Assembly (NCBI GenBank): GCA_031402435.1
Contig: JANNSJ010000028.1
Coordinates: 56,478 to 120,477, forward strand
DNA length: 64,000 nt
Source of the DNA: UBA11986 sp031402435
GTDB lineage: Bacteria > Bacteroidota > Ignavibacteria > UBA10030 > UBA6906
Reading direction: 5' to 3'
The translations under genes and the position numbers were made by a program. Of the stretch, positions 27,237 to 36,834 are shown in pieces (the stretch's first letter is position 1; every line of letters begins with the position of its first letter). The notes under the pieces are model-generated. The model saw only the letters and a list, made by a program, of their open reading frames with translations, was not told the DNA's origin and made no database searches.

Positions 27237-28606
27237 CCTTCTTCTTCCTCTTCGCCTCCTCTCGTCAATCCAAACTTCTTCATCTTGTTATACAGGTGAC
27301 TCCGCTGAATATCGAGCGCCTGCGCGGTCTTGCTGATGTTCCAGCCATGATCATCCAGCAGCTTCTTGACAAAGGCGGCCTCGGCTCTGTCCTTGAAGTC
27401 CTGGAATGTTCCACTCATTTCGAGCAGATCGCCATATTCGCTTTTGACCTTTCCTGTTCCAGGCTCAACTTGGTCTGCTTCAATCACCACAGACGGCGTC
27501 ATGATGACGAGCCGCTCGACGGTATTCCTCAGCTCACGCACATTCCCACTCCAGTCCATTGACGTGAGCTTCTTCAAAGAATCCTCGGAGAATTTTTTTT
27601 TCGCAATACCATACCGGCGACAGATATCTTCGGCGAATGCCATCGTGAGTAAAGGGATATCCTCTCTCCGATCACGGAGCGGCGGAACGACAATAGGAAT
27701 GACGTTCAGCCTGTGGTAGAGATCTTCGCGGAACGTTCCCTGCTTGATCATTTCAACCAGGTTCTTATTCGTTGCGGCAACCAGCCGCACATCGACGCTG
27801 ATTTGTTTGTTACCGCCAACGCGCTCAATCCGGCCCTCTTCAATTGCGCGCAGGAATTTCGCCTGCGCGTTGAGGCTCATATCGCCGATCTCATCGAGAA
27901 ACAGCGTACCGCCATCGGCAAGTTCGAACTTCCCGATACGTTGGTTCGTAGCACCGGTAAATGATCCCTTCTCATGCCCAAACAACTCCGACTCAATCAA
28001 TTCGTTCGGGATTGCGGCACAGTTCACTTCGACGAGTTGCTTGTCTACCCTTCTGCTCATCCGATGCACAGCCCTCGCAACAAGCTCTTTGCCAGATCCA
28101 TTTTCTCCCACGATGAGTACACGGGCATCTGTCGGGGCAACGCGTGCTATGACAGTGAGGACTTCCTTGATCTTTGTGCTCTCTCCGAGAATGGCATCCT
28201 TCCCTTCGACCTGTTCCCTCATTGTCCGGACTTCGGTCAAGAGCTGCTTTGCCTGGATGGCGTTCCTGATGGTGATGAGGAGCCGTTCCCTGTCAAGCGG
28301 CTTCTGAAGAAAATCAAAGGCTCCCAGCTTTGTCGCCTCGACTGCTGTTTCAATGGTCCCGTGACCCGAGATCATGACGACTGGGAGTTCCGGAGTTTTC
28401 TCTTTGATGGCCTCCAATACTTTGAGGCCATCCATTCCCGCCATCTTGATGTCGAGCAGTACCAGGTCAAACTGCGTGCTCGTCATTTTGGTCAACGCCG
28501 ATGGGCCGTCACCGGCAAATTGCACGTCGTACTTGTCATACTCCAGAATCATTTTGATGGAATCGCGGATGCCCTTCTCATCATCAACAACAAGCACTGA
28601 TTTCAT
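27233..28606 (-). CDS. NtrC-family sigma54-dependent response regulator
   Basis: This 457-residue protein has three domains. The receiver shows SVLVVDDEKGIRDS with phospho-acceptor Asp in LVLLDIKMAGMDG and Lys in FDFLQKPLD. The AAA+ domain has Walker A GENGSGKELVARAVH, sigma54-contact loop GSFTGA, Walker B GGTLFLDEIGDM and an R-finger region. The Fis-type HTH shows GWNISKTAQALDIQRSHLYN. The canonical GAFTGA reads GSFTGA here, which still keeps the key Thr-Gly-Ala. GGAGG lies upstream of ATG 28606, which overlaps the stop of the exported unknown gene by four bases. No cognate sensor kinase lies beside it. Confidence 0.92.
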   Translation of the reverse strand: MKSVLVVDDEKGIRDSIKMILEYDKYDVQFAGDGPSALTKMTSTQFDLVLLDIKMAGMDGLKVLEAIKEKTPELPVVMISGHGTIETAVEATKLGAFDFLQKPLDRERLLITIRNAIQAKQLLTEVRTMREQVEGKDAILGESTKIKEVLTVIARVAPTDARVLIVGENGSGKELVARAVHRMSRRVDKQLVEVNCAAIPNELIESELFGHEKGSFTGATNQRIGKFELADGGTLFLDEIGDMSLNAQAKFLRAIEEGRIERVGGNKQISVDVRLVAATNKNLVEMIKQGTFREDLYHRLNVIPIVVPPLRDRREDIPLLTMAFAEDICRRYGIAKKKFSEDSLKKLTSMDWSGNVRELRNTVERLVIMTPSVVIEADQVEPGTGKVKSEYGDLLEMSGTFQDFKDRAEAAFVKKLLDDHGWNISKTAQALDIQRSHLYNKMKKFGLTRGGEEEEEG

Positions 28607-29382
28607 CGTTCCTCCATAAATGAACCGAGCACGTCTTGTAACTCACCCGGCACACAGCCTCGTTCCACTGCTGGCGCTTTTTCCGTCTTTCCCAGAAATC
28701 CGGATGGCAGCACAGACGCACCACTCAACAACCATGCACCGAATTTCTGACCTTGAGCATTCGACCTAATATCCCGCTGATCAAGGGCGCCTTGAACAAC
28801 GAATTTATCCTCTCCCCATTCCACAAACATACCGAAACGGGAAGCCGCTTCGGGTGACTCAAACGTGTACGTAAGAAACGCGGATCCAAAGAAATGCTGG
28901 AGCTTGTCCCGATCACCATCAATACCGGAGGGAGTATCGGCGTAGAGCTTCGAAGGAAGCGCTCTCACTCTTTGCTGGAATTCATCGGGGAATTCAGAAG
29001 TCAACGGCACCCACAAAAGCGGGCCAATGATTGGAAGCTTCACTCCGAAATTCCTATGCTCGACCGTACAGACGAACGACAGGAGCAACGCTTCGTATAC
29101 ATTGCTCCAGCTCAGGCTCAATGCACGATTAAACAATGCATCGACAGCGAGAAGGTCACCGTGCATCGTTTTGAATGAAGCAAACTCCTCGCTGCATATA
29201 TACTCTTTGAGTCGATATTCATCCTGAAGGAGTTTGGGAATGAACAGCGGAGCAAAAAAACTGAGCGCCTCAGGATATTGCGCAGGTGCATCAAACAATG
29301 GGGATTCAGAAGAATCCTGTGCATGCGCATTTGTCGAAACCAGAAACAAGACACACATCCCTACACACGACAACTCCCTCAT
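28603..29382 (-). CDS. Exported protein of unknown function (possible YfiM/DUF2279-like)
   Basis: This 259-residue protein has a signal peptide (CVGMCVLFLVSTNAHAQ). The middle contains GDRDKLQHFFGSAFLTYTFE and WGEDKFVVQG, then DQRDIRSNAQGQKFGAWLL. This DKxxHFxxS pattern with charged helices resembles the YfiM/DUF2279 group of small envelope proteins, but I am not certain. It is translationally coupled to the sigma54 response regulator (ATGA overlap), which suggests a shared transcript. Its function is unknown. Confidence 0.7.
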   Translation of the reverse strand: MRELSCVGMCVLFLVSTNAHAQDSSESPLFDAPAQYPEALSFFAPLFIPKLLQDEYRLKEYICSEEFASFKTMHGDLLAVDALFNRALSLSWSNVYEALLLSFVCTVEHRNFGVKLPIIGPLLWVPLTSEFPDEFQQRVRALPSKLYADTPSGIDGDRDKLQHFFGSAFLTYTFESPEAASRFGMFVEWGEDKFVVQGALDQRDIRSNAQGQKFGAWLLSGASVLPSGFLGKTEKAPAVERGCVPGELQDVLGSFMEER

Positions 29383-29406
29383 CAGATCCCCGGCCTTCCT
29401 GGTATG

Positions 29407-31062
29407 TTACGTTTGTATGACACCGGGATTGAACGGCGGAACATTCGGGTTGTTTGCCGCCATTGCTATTCCCATTGACACGATTGACCGGGACTCAACC
29501 GGATCAACAATGCCATCCACCCAGAGCCGCGCCGCTGCGAAGTACGGATCCGTCTCATCATTGTAACGGGCTTGTATATCTGCAAGAAGTTTTTGCTGAT
29601 CCTCCTTGCTGATATGCTTGCCTTCCTTTTCCATCTGTTGCATCTTGATCGCCAGCAGTGTTTCGCTCGCCTGCTTGCCCCCCATGACCGCTATCTGCGC
29701 GGTTGGCCACGCATAAATGAGCCGCGCATCGTAGGCTTTTCCACACATTGCATAGTTGCCCGCTCCATAGCTGTTGCCGACCATGAACGTGAACTTGGGA
29801 ACTACGCTGTTTGCAACGGCATTGACCAACTTCGCTCCATCTTTGATGATACCGCCTTGCTCAGCCCGACTTCCAACCATAAAGCCGGTCACGTCCTGGA
29901 AAAAGACAAGCGGAATCATCTTCTGATTGCAGTTGAGAATAAACCGCGCTGCTTTGTCGGCGCTATCGCTGTAGATGACGCCACCGACCTGCATCTCGCC
30001 TTTTTTTGTCTTCACAACGGACCGCTGGTTCGCAACGATGCCAACCGCCCAACCATCGATGCGGGCGTAACCGGTGATAATGGATTTGCCAAACCCCGCC
30101 TTATACTCGTCGATATCGCTGTTGTCCACAATACGAGCAAGTACTTCGTACATATCATACTGCTTCGACCTGTCCACGGGAAGCAGTCCGTAGATTTCTT
30201 TTGGTTCGAATCGAGGCGCAACTGGCGCTTCGCGATTAAAGCCTGCCTTCTGTTTTGCACCCAACTTGCTGATGATACTGCGAATTTTTTCCAGACACTC
30301 GTCATCGCTGGCCATTTTGTGGTCGGTCACGCCGCTGATTTCGCAATGCACCGTGGCACCACCGAGCTGCTCATTCTCAACATCCTCGCCGATAGCTGCT
30401 TTGACCAGATGTGAGCCGGCAAGGAACACACTACCGGTCTTGTCCACGATCATCGCTTCGTCGCTCATGATAGGGAGATAGGCACCTCCGGCAACGCACG
30501 GTCCCATGATGGCGGCAATCTGGGTGATACCCATGGACGACATCACGGCGTTGTTCCGGAATATCCTGCCGAAGTGCTCTTTGTCCGGAAAGATCTCGCT
30601 TTGCAGAGGAAGAAAGACGCCAGCCGAATCGACGAGATAAACAATCGGTAGACGATTCTCGATAGAGATTTCCTGTGCGCGGAGATTCTTCTTGCACGTC
30701 AGCGGGAACCAGGCGCCGGCCTTCACTGTCGCGTCATTGGCAACGATAACAACTTCACGGCCATGAATTCTTCCCACACCAAAGATCGTTCCGGACGACG
30801 GCGCTCCCCCGTATTCCTCATACATCCCGTAAGCAGTGAACATCCCCACTTCGAGAAACTGACTTCCGGGGTCAATCAACTTTTGAATACGCTCGCGTGC
30901 AGGAAGCTTTCCCCGCTTGCGATGCTTCTCCATTGCCTCTTTGCCACCGCCAAGTTTAATCTCGTTCCCACGTTCCCTCGCCTGGAGCAACAGGCGTTTG
31001 AAGCCTTCATCGTTCTTCAGGAATGCGTCGGTCTTCTTTATGTTTGAACCAATCAGAGCCAT
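29407..31062 (-). CDS. Acyl-CoA carboxylase carboxyltransferase (beta) subunit
   Basis: This 551-residue biotin-dependent carboxyltransferase is of the methylcrotonyl/propionyl-CoA carboxylase beta class. GKLPARERIQKLIDPGSQFL at the N-terminus, the oxyanion Gly-rich segments MGPCVAGGAYLPIMSD and FLAGSHLVKAAIGEDVENE, and FMVGSRAEQGGIIKDGAKLV and GNSYGAGNYAMCGKAYD are characteristic. It would move carboxyl from carboxybiotin to an acyl-CoA. The methylcrotonyl type is favoured by overall motif similarity and by the adjacent acyl-CoA dehydrogenase 10 bp upstream. The alpha (biotin carboxylase/BCCP) subunit is not in the window, so it must be encoded elsewhere. Confidence 0.88.
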   Translation of the reverse strand: MALIGSNIKKTDAFLKNDEGFKRLLLQARERGNEIKLGGGKEAMEKHRKRGKLPARERIQKLIDPGSQFLEVGMFTAYGMYEEYGGAPSSGTIFGVGRIHGREVVIVANDATVKAGAWFPLTCKKNLRAQEISIENRLPIVYLVDSAGVFLPLQSEIFPDKEHFGRIFRNNAVMSSMGITQIAAIMGPCVAGGAYLPIMSDEAMIVDKTGSVFLAGSHLVKAAIGEDVENEQLGGATVHCEISGVTDHKMASDDECLEKIRSIISKLGAKQKAGFNREAPVAPRFEPKEIYGLLPVDRSKQYDMYEVLARIVDNSDIDEYKAGFGKSIITGYARIDGWAVGIVANQRSVVKTKKGEMQVGGVIYSDSADKAARFILNCNQKMIPLVFFQDVTGFMVGSRAEQGGIIKDGAKLVNAVANSVVPKFTFMVGNSYGAGNYAMCGKAYDARLIYAWPTAQIAVMGGKQASETLLAIKMQQMEKEGKHISKEDQQKLLADIQARYNDETDPYFAAARLWVDGIVDPVESRSIVSMGIAMAANNPNVPPFNPGVIQT

Positions 31063-31071
31063 AGAGATATG

Positions 31072-32241
31072 CTATTTGAGCAGATTACGTGCGATGACCA
31101 TCTTCTGGACTTCAGAAGTCCCTTCGCCGATGGTCATCAACTTGACGTCGCGATACAGTTTCTCGACTGGAAACTCCTTGATAAAACCATAACCACCGTG
31201 AATCTGGACAGCCTCGTTGGCTGCACGCACGGCAGCCTCGCTTGCGAAGTATTTTGCCTGGGCCGCAGAGAGGTTGATGTCCATTCCTTTCATTTTCATC
31301 CACGCCGCCTTTTGAGTGAGAATGCGCGCGGCGCTTATCTCTGTTGCCATGTCGGCAAGTTTCCACTGAATCGCCTGGAAGTCAGCAATCTGTTTGCCGA
31401 ACTGCATCCGTTCTCTTGAATACTTTAGGCTTGCATCCAGCGCTCCTTGTGCGATCCCAACAGAGAGTGCTGCGATGCCCACGCGACCGCCGTCGAGAAC
31501 TTTGAGCGCCTGTTTGAACCCTTCTCCAATATTCCCGATCAGGTTCTCACCTGGAATGCGCACACCCTCGAAAATCAGCGTCGCAGTATCGCTGCAGCGC
31601 ATACCGAGCTTGTTCTCTTTCTTCCCGATGGTGAACCCCTTCATTCCCTTTTCAACGATGAACGCAGAAACGCTGCCCTTTCCCTTGTCACGATCAGTCA
31701 CAGCCATGATGACATACGTCGACCCGACCGAACCTTGCGTGATAAACGTCTTGCTGCCGTTGAGTATCCAGTCGTTGCCATCCCGCGTCGCAATGGTCTT
31801 CATGCCGCCGGAATCACTCCCCGAGCCAGGCTCGGTCAATCCCCACGCTCCAAGCTTCCTCCCGGACGCCAGGTCGGGTACGTACTTCTTTTTTTGCTCT
31901 TCGTTTGCGAAGAGCATGATGTGGCCGGTGCAAAGGCTGTTGTGCGAGGCAACCGTGAGAGCGACCGACGGATCAACCTTGGCGATTTCCTCAATAATGA
32001 TGGTGGCATCCAGTTCACTCAGGGCAGCACCGCCAAGTTCTTCCGGCCATGTGATACCCAGAAATCCCAATTCAGCAAGTTTCTGCACAACCTCAAACGG
32101 AAACTCCTGCGACTCATCATACTTCATTACCGTTGGTCGCATCTCCTTCTCTGCAAAGTTGCGGACGAGCTCCTGGATTGCTTTTTGACTATCGGACAAC
32201 TCAAAATCCAATCCCGTAGTTGTCATTGCTTCTACTGTCAT
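31072..32241 (-). CDS. Acyl-CoA dehydrogenase (short/branched-chain type)
   Basis: This 389-residue FAD enzyme performs alpha,beta-dehydrogenation of an acyl-CoA. Signature 1 GAWGLTEPGSGSDSGGMKT, GSVGSTYVIMAVTDRDKG, signature 2 QIHGGYGFIKEFPVEKLYRD and the catalytic Glu in IGEGTSEVQKMV are all present, and the length is standard. A strong AAGGAGG lies 5 bases before ATG 32241. It precedes the acyl-CoA carboxylase beta gene by 9 bases, as expected for leucine or short-chain acyl-CoA breakdown. Electrons should pass to ETF, which is not encoded here. Confidence 0.9.
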   Translation of the reverse strand: MTVEAMTTTGLDFELSDSQKAIQELVRNFAEKEMRPTVMKYDESQEFPFEVVQKLAELGFLGITWPEELGGAALSELDATIIIEEIAKVDPSVALTVASHNSLCTGHIMLFANEEQKKKYVPDLASGRKLGAWGLTEPGSGSDSGGMKTIATRDGNDWILNGSKTFITQGSVGSTYVIMAVTDRDKGKGSVSAFIVEKGMKGFTIGKKENKLGMRCSDTATLIFEGVRIPGENLIGNIGEGFKQALKVLDGGRVGIAALSVGIAQGALDASLKYSRERMQFGKQIADFQAIQWKLADMATEISAARILTQKAAWMKMKGMDINLSAAQAKYFASEAAVRAANEAVQIHGGYGFIKEFPVEKLYRDVKLMTIGEGTSEVQKMVIARNLLK

Positions 32242-32292
32242 TCATTCCTCCTTAAGCGATGATGATGAAATCATCGGTGATGAGATAAGGGT

Positions 32293-33243
32293 TTACGTAG
32301 TTCTGAAATTTCGGATAAGTTCTTCTGCAAGATCATAGGGGTTCGACTGCAATTGCATCACAGCTTCCATTTTGCTCGAAAGCAATTCCCTGCGCTCCCG
32401 GCTCCAGAAGTCGACGCGAAGCCGATCAGCCACAATGTCGCGTATCCGATCTTCGAGTCGTGTCCGACGTTTTAGCTGCAACCTGCCCTCTGAATCAAGA
32501 AACGCACGATGCTCGGCGATCTTTGCTGCAATTTCCGGAATCCCCGTGCCATCATTGGCAATACATTTTACGACATCGGGAGTCCAGTTGGATTCCTTTC
32601 TGAATGTAAGAATCATCTTGATGGACATAATTGCTTGATCAGCACCAGCCCGATCCGCCTTGTTCATCACAAAGAAGTCGGCGATCTCCATCAACCCCGC
32701 CTTCATCGCTTGAATCGAGTCTCCGGATTCGGGAACAAGCACCACCACTGTCGTGTCAACAGCGCCTGCGATATCCAGTTCCGATTGCCCAACGCCAACT
32801 GTTTCCATGATGACAATATCCTTGCCTGCAGCATCAAGCACATCGGCAGCTTCAATTGCCTTTTTGCTGAGACCTCCGAGGCTTCCACGCGAAGCCATGC
32901 TTCTAATGAACACACCAGGGTCAAGCTCGACATCACTCATCCTGACGCGATCACCAAGCAACGCGCCTCCGGTAAACGGGCTTGTGGGATCAACAGCAAT
33001 GATTCCAACTTTTTGCCCCTGCTGACGGTAATACTGTGCGAGCTTGTTTGTAATCGTGCTCTTTCCAGCTCCGGGCGGACCAGTAATCCCGATACGATAA
33101 CCATGACCTGTTTTTCGGAAGACATCCATCAACAACTGCCCGACGCCATCCTGCTCGTTTTCAATTGCGGAGATGCTGCGCGCGATACTGATCCGATCGC
33201 CGGCAAACAGCTTGTCAGTATCTATCACCGCACTACGCGCCAT
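32293..33243 (-). CDS. meaB: Methylmalonyl-CoA mutase chaperone GTPase MeaB/ArgK
   Basis: This 316-residue G3E-family GTPase has Walker A GITGPPGAGKSTITNKLA, the switch region VDPTSPFTGGALLGDRVRMS, MASRGSLGGLSK, IVMETVGVGQSELDI and the NKAD base-recognition motif. MeaB protects and reloads the B12-dependent methylmalonyl-CoA mutase. No mutase gene is in the window, so the partner must be elsewhere. Its start overlaps the stop of the upstream epimerase gene by 11 bases, and the acyl-CoA dehydrogenase gene follows 51 bases later. Confidence 0.9.
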   Translation of the reverse strand: MARSAVIDTDKLFAGDRISIARSISAIENEQDGVGQLLMDVFRKTGHGYRIGITGPPGAGKSTITNKLAQYYRQQGQKVGIIAVDPTSPFTGGALLGDRVRMSDVELDPGVFIRSMASRGSLGGLSKKAIEAADVLDAAGKDIVIMETVGVGQSELDIAGAVDTTVVVLVPESGDSIQAMKAGLMEIADFFVMNKADRAGADQAIMSIKMILTFRKESNWTPDVVKCIANDGTGIPEIAAKIAEHRAFLDSEGRLQLKRRTRLEDRIRDIVADRLRVDFWSRERRELLSSKMEAVMQLQSNPYDLAEELIRNFRTT

Positions 33244-34168
33244 GACTCTTCTTCAGTTTGAAATACTCAACGGTCTTCTGCAAACCCTGTTGGAGCGAAA
33301 CGGAGGGTTTCCATCCAAGTTCAGTCTGGATTTGTCGCGCATCAAGAACGCTCCGCAATTGCTCTCCCTTTTTAGCAGGGGCGTGTTGTTCCTTGGCGCT
33401 AGACCGTGTGGCATCCTTGAGGATGTGGAACAAAGCGTTCACATCTGTCTCAATGCCTGTTCCAACATTGAACACTTTTGATCCACTGCACTGAAGTGCC
33501 AGGACATTCGCCTGCACAACATCGCCAACGTACACATAATCCCGTGTCTGCTTGCCATCGCCATTGATTACCGGCTGCTCACCGGCCAACATTCTGGAAA
33601 TGAAGATGGCAATGACTCCCGCTTCTCCGTGTGGATTTTGCCTTGGGCCATATATGTTTGCATATCGCAGGGAAACGGAATCCACACCATGCACCGCTTT
33701 GTAGTAGAAGAGGTAGTGTTCGGTGGTAAGTTTTGCGATCCCATACGGCGAGATGGGCCGGGTCGGATGCAGCTCATCCGCTGGGAAATAATCCTGCTCA
33801 CCATAGATTGCGCCTCCACTCGATGCGAACACAACGCGCCGAACTCCGCTCGCAACGCAACCCTCAAGGATGTTCAGGATGCCAAGGATATTCACCGACG
33901 CATCGTACATTGGATCGGCGACAGAACGGCGGACATCCATCTGAGCTGCATGATGGCTGACAATATCGAATCGCACGGTTTCAAATACTGCCTTCACTTT
34001 TTCCGCGTCACGAATGTCCGCTTCGATAAACCGCGCATGAGGGTTCAGATTCTCACGACGCCCGGTCACAAGATTGTCAATCACTGTTACGTCGTGTCCA
34101 AGCTGCAGGTACGCGTCAACAATGTGGGAACCGATGAAACCTGCCCCTCCTGTAACCAGAATTTTCAC
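33233..34168 (-). CDS. NAD-dependent sugar epimerase/dehydratase (GalE-like)
   Basis: This 311-residue extended short-chain dehydrogenase begins KILVTGGAGFIGSHIVDAY, the Rossmann motif. VSHHAAQMDVRRSVADP, the serine loop FASSGGAIYGE and the YGIAKLTTEHYLF Tyr-Lys pair give an intact Ser-Tyr-Lys catalytic site. RYANIYGPRQNPHGEAGV and GDGKQTRDYVYVGDV are typical of UDP-glucose/UDP-GlcNAc 4-epimerases. I start it at GTG 34168 (AAAGGA six bases upstream), just after the stop of the preceding gene. The longer frame would overlap that gene. It sits with two glycosyltransferase genes and probably serves envelope glycan synthesis. Confidence 0.85.
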   Translation of the reverse strand: MKILVTGGAGFIGSHIVDAYLQLGHDVTVIDNLVTGRRENLNPHARFIEADIRDAEKVKAVFETVRFDIVSHHAAQMDVRRSVADPMYDASVNILGILNILEGCVASGVRRVVFASSGGAIYGEQDYFPADELHPTRPISPYGIAKLTTEHYLFYYKAVHGVDSVSLRYANIYGPRQNPHGEAGVIAIFISRMLAGEQPVINGDGKQTRDYVYVGDVVQANVLALQCSGSKVFNVGTGIETDVNALFHILKDATRSSAKEQHAPAKKGEQLRSVLDARQIQTELGWKPSVSLQQGLQKTVEYFKLKKSHGA

Positions 34169-34181
34169 GTCATTTCCTTTG

Positions 34182-35528
34182 TCATGATACTTTCCCTGTG
34201 AGGAATAACATCCCCGTATATCCATAGATGAAAACAATGGACGCAATAGCAGCGGTGAGACCAAGGACTCTCGACCTGAGTATCAGGAACTCTGCCCGCT
34301 TCCGCGCATCGGTCATCACCATGAGTCCGTATCCGTAGAACACACAGAGGAAGGGTACAATCGGAAGCCTGAAACGGCCCTCTCCATGAAAGATTACTTG
34401 CACAAGACAAAAGAACCCTATCGCCAGAAAAACGAGGAGTAATCGTCTTCGATGTTGCCAACATGCGGCCAGGCCAATTGCCGCTCCAACGTACAGCAGA
34501 AAGTCTGCTGCGGTAACGAGCATCTGGGTCGGAATGTCTGAGTCCGAATGAGCAATCGGGTAGATCCAGAATATGTGGATCTTTTGTATCGCCAGCATAC
34601 ATGTCTCAAATGGATGTGAGACTATGTAATCAAGAGCTATGGCTTTGTACACAGAGAATAATTCAACTTCTGGCAGTGCATTGAGGTCAAGCACGCCACG
34701 CTCCGCAGCCTGGCTCTTCAGCCATTCATCGAACCCTTCTGCACGAAACGACTCTGGTGCAAACGGGTTGTTTCCCGCCAACAGTACTTTTCCGCCTCCA
34801 GTGGAAACCGGAACGAACGCATGATGGACGCTATAGTTTCTGATGGTCCAAGGCGATAGCACGATACACAAAACAATGATGGCAAGAATGAGTGATCTCA
34901 CACCATGATTACCCTCTCTTCGCCTCATCCACCAAACTACAAACAAAACAATCGGGAAGAACCCAAGAAATACTGCTCTCGTCAGTGTCGCCAGTGCTGC
35001 GATAACCCCAAGCAATACTCCCATCCCCATGCTCATGTTTTTCACCATCTTGCATGCCACCAGAAACGCTGACAGGAAGAATACAATGTACAACGTCTCG
35101 GTGACAAGGAGCCCCGAATAGAGTACAAGCGACGGATACGCTGCACACATACCTGCCGTCCACAATGCTGCATTCTCGTTCTTGAACAACTCAAGACTTG
35201 TGAGGTAACCAAGAACAACGATACCAATGCCAAGCAAACATCCAAGGACATGTGGTATGGCCAAAGAACTGCCAAAGAACTTGAAGACTCCTGCGAGGAA
35301 GAAAATGTACAATGGGGCGATAGTAGAGAGTTCTCCGTTTTCACTGATGAACCCTTGGCCATCAAGTATACGATGCGCCATGTGTACATACTGACGTTCG
35401 TCGGTCATATAATAGTCATTCCCATGAACGAAGAGAACTGCGACCAGCCTAACCACTGCGGCGAAGACGATTATCAACGCCAGCCTCGGATGAAATATCG
35501 TTCCTCTCGAGCGTACTACCTCAGCCAT
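34182..35528 (-). CDS. GT39/ArnT-like polytopic membrane glycosyltransferase
   Basis: This 448-residue protein has about ten hydrophobic segments. The N-terminal pattern LALIIVFAAVVRLVAVLFV, then DYYMTDERQYVHMAHRILDG with an acidic D/E pair in the first large loop, resembles dolichyl-phosphate-mannose or undecaprenyl-phosphate-sugar-dependent transferases (GT39/GT83). LYSGLLVTETLYIVFFLSAF and TLTRAVFLGFFPIVLFVVWW are further family-like segments. It would glycosylate a lipid or protein on the periplasmic side. The start codon directly follows the purD stop (TAAATG), and the epimerase gene follows after 13 bases. Confidence 0.78.
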   Translation of the reverse strand: MAEVVRSRGTIFHPRLALIIVFAAVVRLVAVLFVHGNDYYMTDERQYVHMAHRILDGQGFISENGELSTIAPLYIFFLAGVFKFFGSSLAIPHVLGCLLGIGIVVLGYLTSLELFKNENAALWTAGMCAAYPSLVLYSGLLVTETLYIVFFLSAFLVACKMVKNMSMGMGVLLGVIAALATLTRAVFLGFFPIVLFVVWWMRRREGNHGVRSLILAIIVLCIVLSPWTIRNYSVHHAFVPVSTGGGKVLLAGNNPFAPESFRAEGFDEWLKSQAAERGVLDLNALPEVELFSVYKAIALDYIVSHPFETCMLAIQKIHIFWIYPIAHSDSDIPTQMLVTAADFLLYVGAAIGLAACWQHRRRLLLVFLAIGFFCLVQVIFHGEGRFRLPIVPFLCVFYGYGLMVMTDARKRAEFLILRSRVLGLTAAIASIVFIYGYTGMLFLTGKVS

Positions 35529-36833
35529 TTATACAACACTTTGTGAGTAGGATAAGAGCGCCTTCCTGCCGATGTCTCGACGGTATTGCATACCCTCAAA
35601 GCTGATCCTCGCCACACCGTCATACGCCACCCGGATGGTTTTCTCAATATCGGTGTAGGCGGAGATTGCAGTAACACCGAGTACTCTTCCTCCAGCCGTC
35701 ACGATCTTGCCATCAACATTCATTGTCCCCGCATGGAATGCAACCACACCTTCAGGAAGATCCTGAAGGCCGTGAATCTCTTTGCCCTTGGGATATGTAT
35801 CGGGATAACCGGCAGATGCAAGCACCACGCATACAGCCGAACCAATTGTGACGCTGTTCGCAGAAGTATCCATGGATGAGATTGTTCCTTCACAGGCAGC
35901 AAGCATGAGCTGAACAATATCGCCACGATACAAGGGAAGCACAACCTGGGTCTCTGGATCTCCAAACCGTGAATTAAACTCGACGACCTTTGGCCCATCG
36001 GCGGTCAACATTAACCCAACATAAAGGCATCCCCTATATGGCCTGCCTTCAGTTGCCATTCCCCTGAGTGTCGGCTCGATAATCGTTCCCTTGACGCTTG
36101 TCAACAGTTCAGGAGTGACTATTGGAGCAGGGGCATATGCACCCATGCCACCTGTATTCTTTCCTTCATCATTGTCATACACGCGCTTGTGGTCCTGTGC
36201 GGGAGCAAGCACTACATAATTTGTACCGTCGCAAACGGCAAACACCGAAGCCTCTTCGCCGGTCATGAACTCTTCGAACACAACCGTTTCGCTCGCCGCA
36301 CCAAACGCTTTCTCATCCATCATGTCATGCAATGCAGCGAGCGCCACCTGCAGATCGTTGCAGATGACTACACCTTTCCCCGCTGCAAGCCCGTCAGCTT
36401 TGAGTACGAGAGGATAGCTCGACGTCTCCAATGCAGCAGCAGCCTTATCACGTTCGCTCAACGCGAAAGTTTGATGATGTGCGGTGGGGATCCCGTTCCT
36501 CACCATAAAGTCCTTCGCAAATGCCTTGCTCCATTCAAGTTCAGCCGCCCTCTTTGTCGGCCCAAAAATCTTCAGGCCATGTTCTTCGAAGAGATCGACA
36601 ATGCCATCAGCGAGAGGTTGCTCGGGTCCGACAATTGTGAGGTCAATTTTTTTCTCCTGTGCAAATCGAAGCAGCCCATGAGTGTCCGAAATAGGAAGGG
36701 GAACACACTGCGCAAGCGATGCAATACCGGGGTTGCCGGGGGCACAGTACAGTTCTCCGGTCAACAGGCTTTGTTTCATCTTCCAGACAAAAGCATGCTC
36801 TCTTCCGCCGGAACCGATCACCAGGATATTCAT
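35529..36833 (-). CDS. purD: Phosphoribosylamine-glycine ligase
   Basis: This 434-residue GARS enzyme carries out the second step of purine synthesis. It begins NILVIGSGGREHAFVWKM and shows GPEQPLADGIVDLF, PLVLKADGLAAGKGVVIC, EEFMTGEEASVFAVCDG, the ATP-grasp EFNSRFGDPETQVVLP and the C-terminal AGTMNVDGKIVTAGGRVLGV. ATG 36833 is chosen because it matches the family N-terminus and lies one base after the stop of the upstream glycosyltransferase gene; the longer frame would overlap that gene. It is embedded in a glycan gene group, with no purine neighbours. Confidence 0.94.
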   Translation of the reverse strand: MNILVIGSGGREHAFVWKMKQSLLTGELYCAPGNPGIASLAQCVPLPISDTHGLLRFAQEKKIDLTIVGPEQPLADGIVDLFEEHGLKIFGPTKRAAELEWSKAFAKDFMVRNGIPTAHHQTFALSERDKAAAALETSSYPLVLKADGLAAGKGVVICNDLQVALAALHDMMDEKAFGAASETVVFEEFMTGEEASVFAVCDGTNYVVLAPAQDHKRVYDNDEGKNTGGMGAYAPAPIVTPELLTSVKGTIIEPTLRGMATEGRPYRGCLYVGLMLTADGPKVVEFNSRFGDPETQVVLPLYRGDIVQLMLAACEGTISSMDTSANSVTIGSAVCVVLASAGYPDTYPKGKEIHGLQDLPEGVVAFHAGTMNVDGKIVTAGGRVLGVTAISAYTDIEKTIRVAYDGVARISFEGMQYRRDIGRKALLSYSQSVV

Positions 36834-36834
36834 C

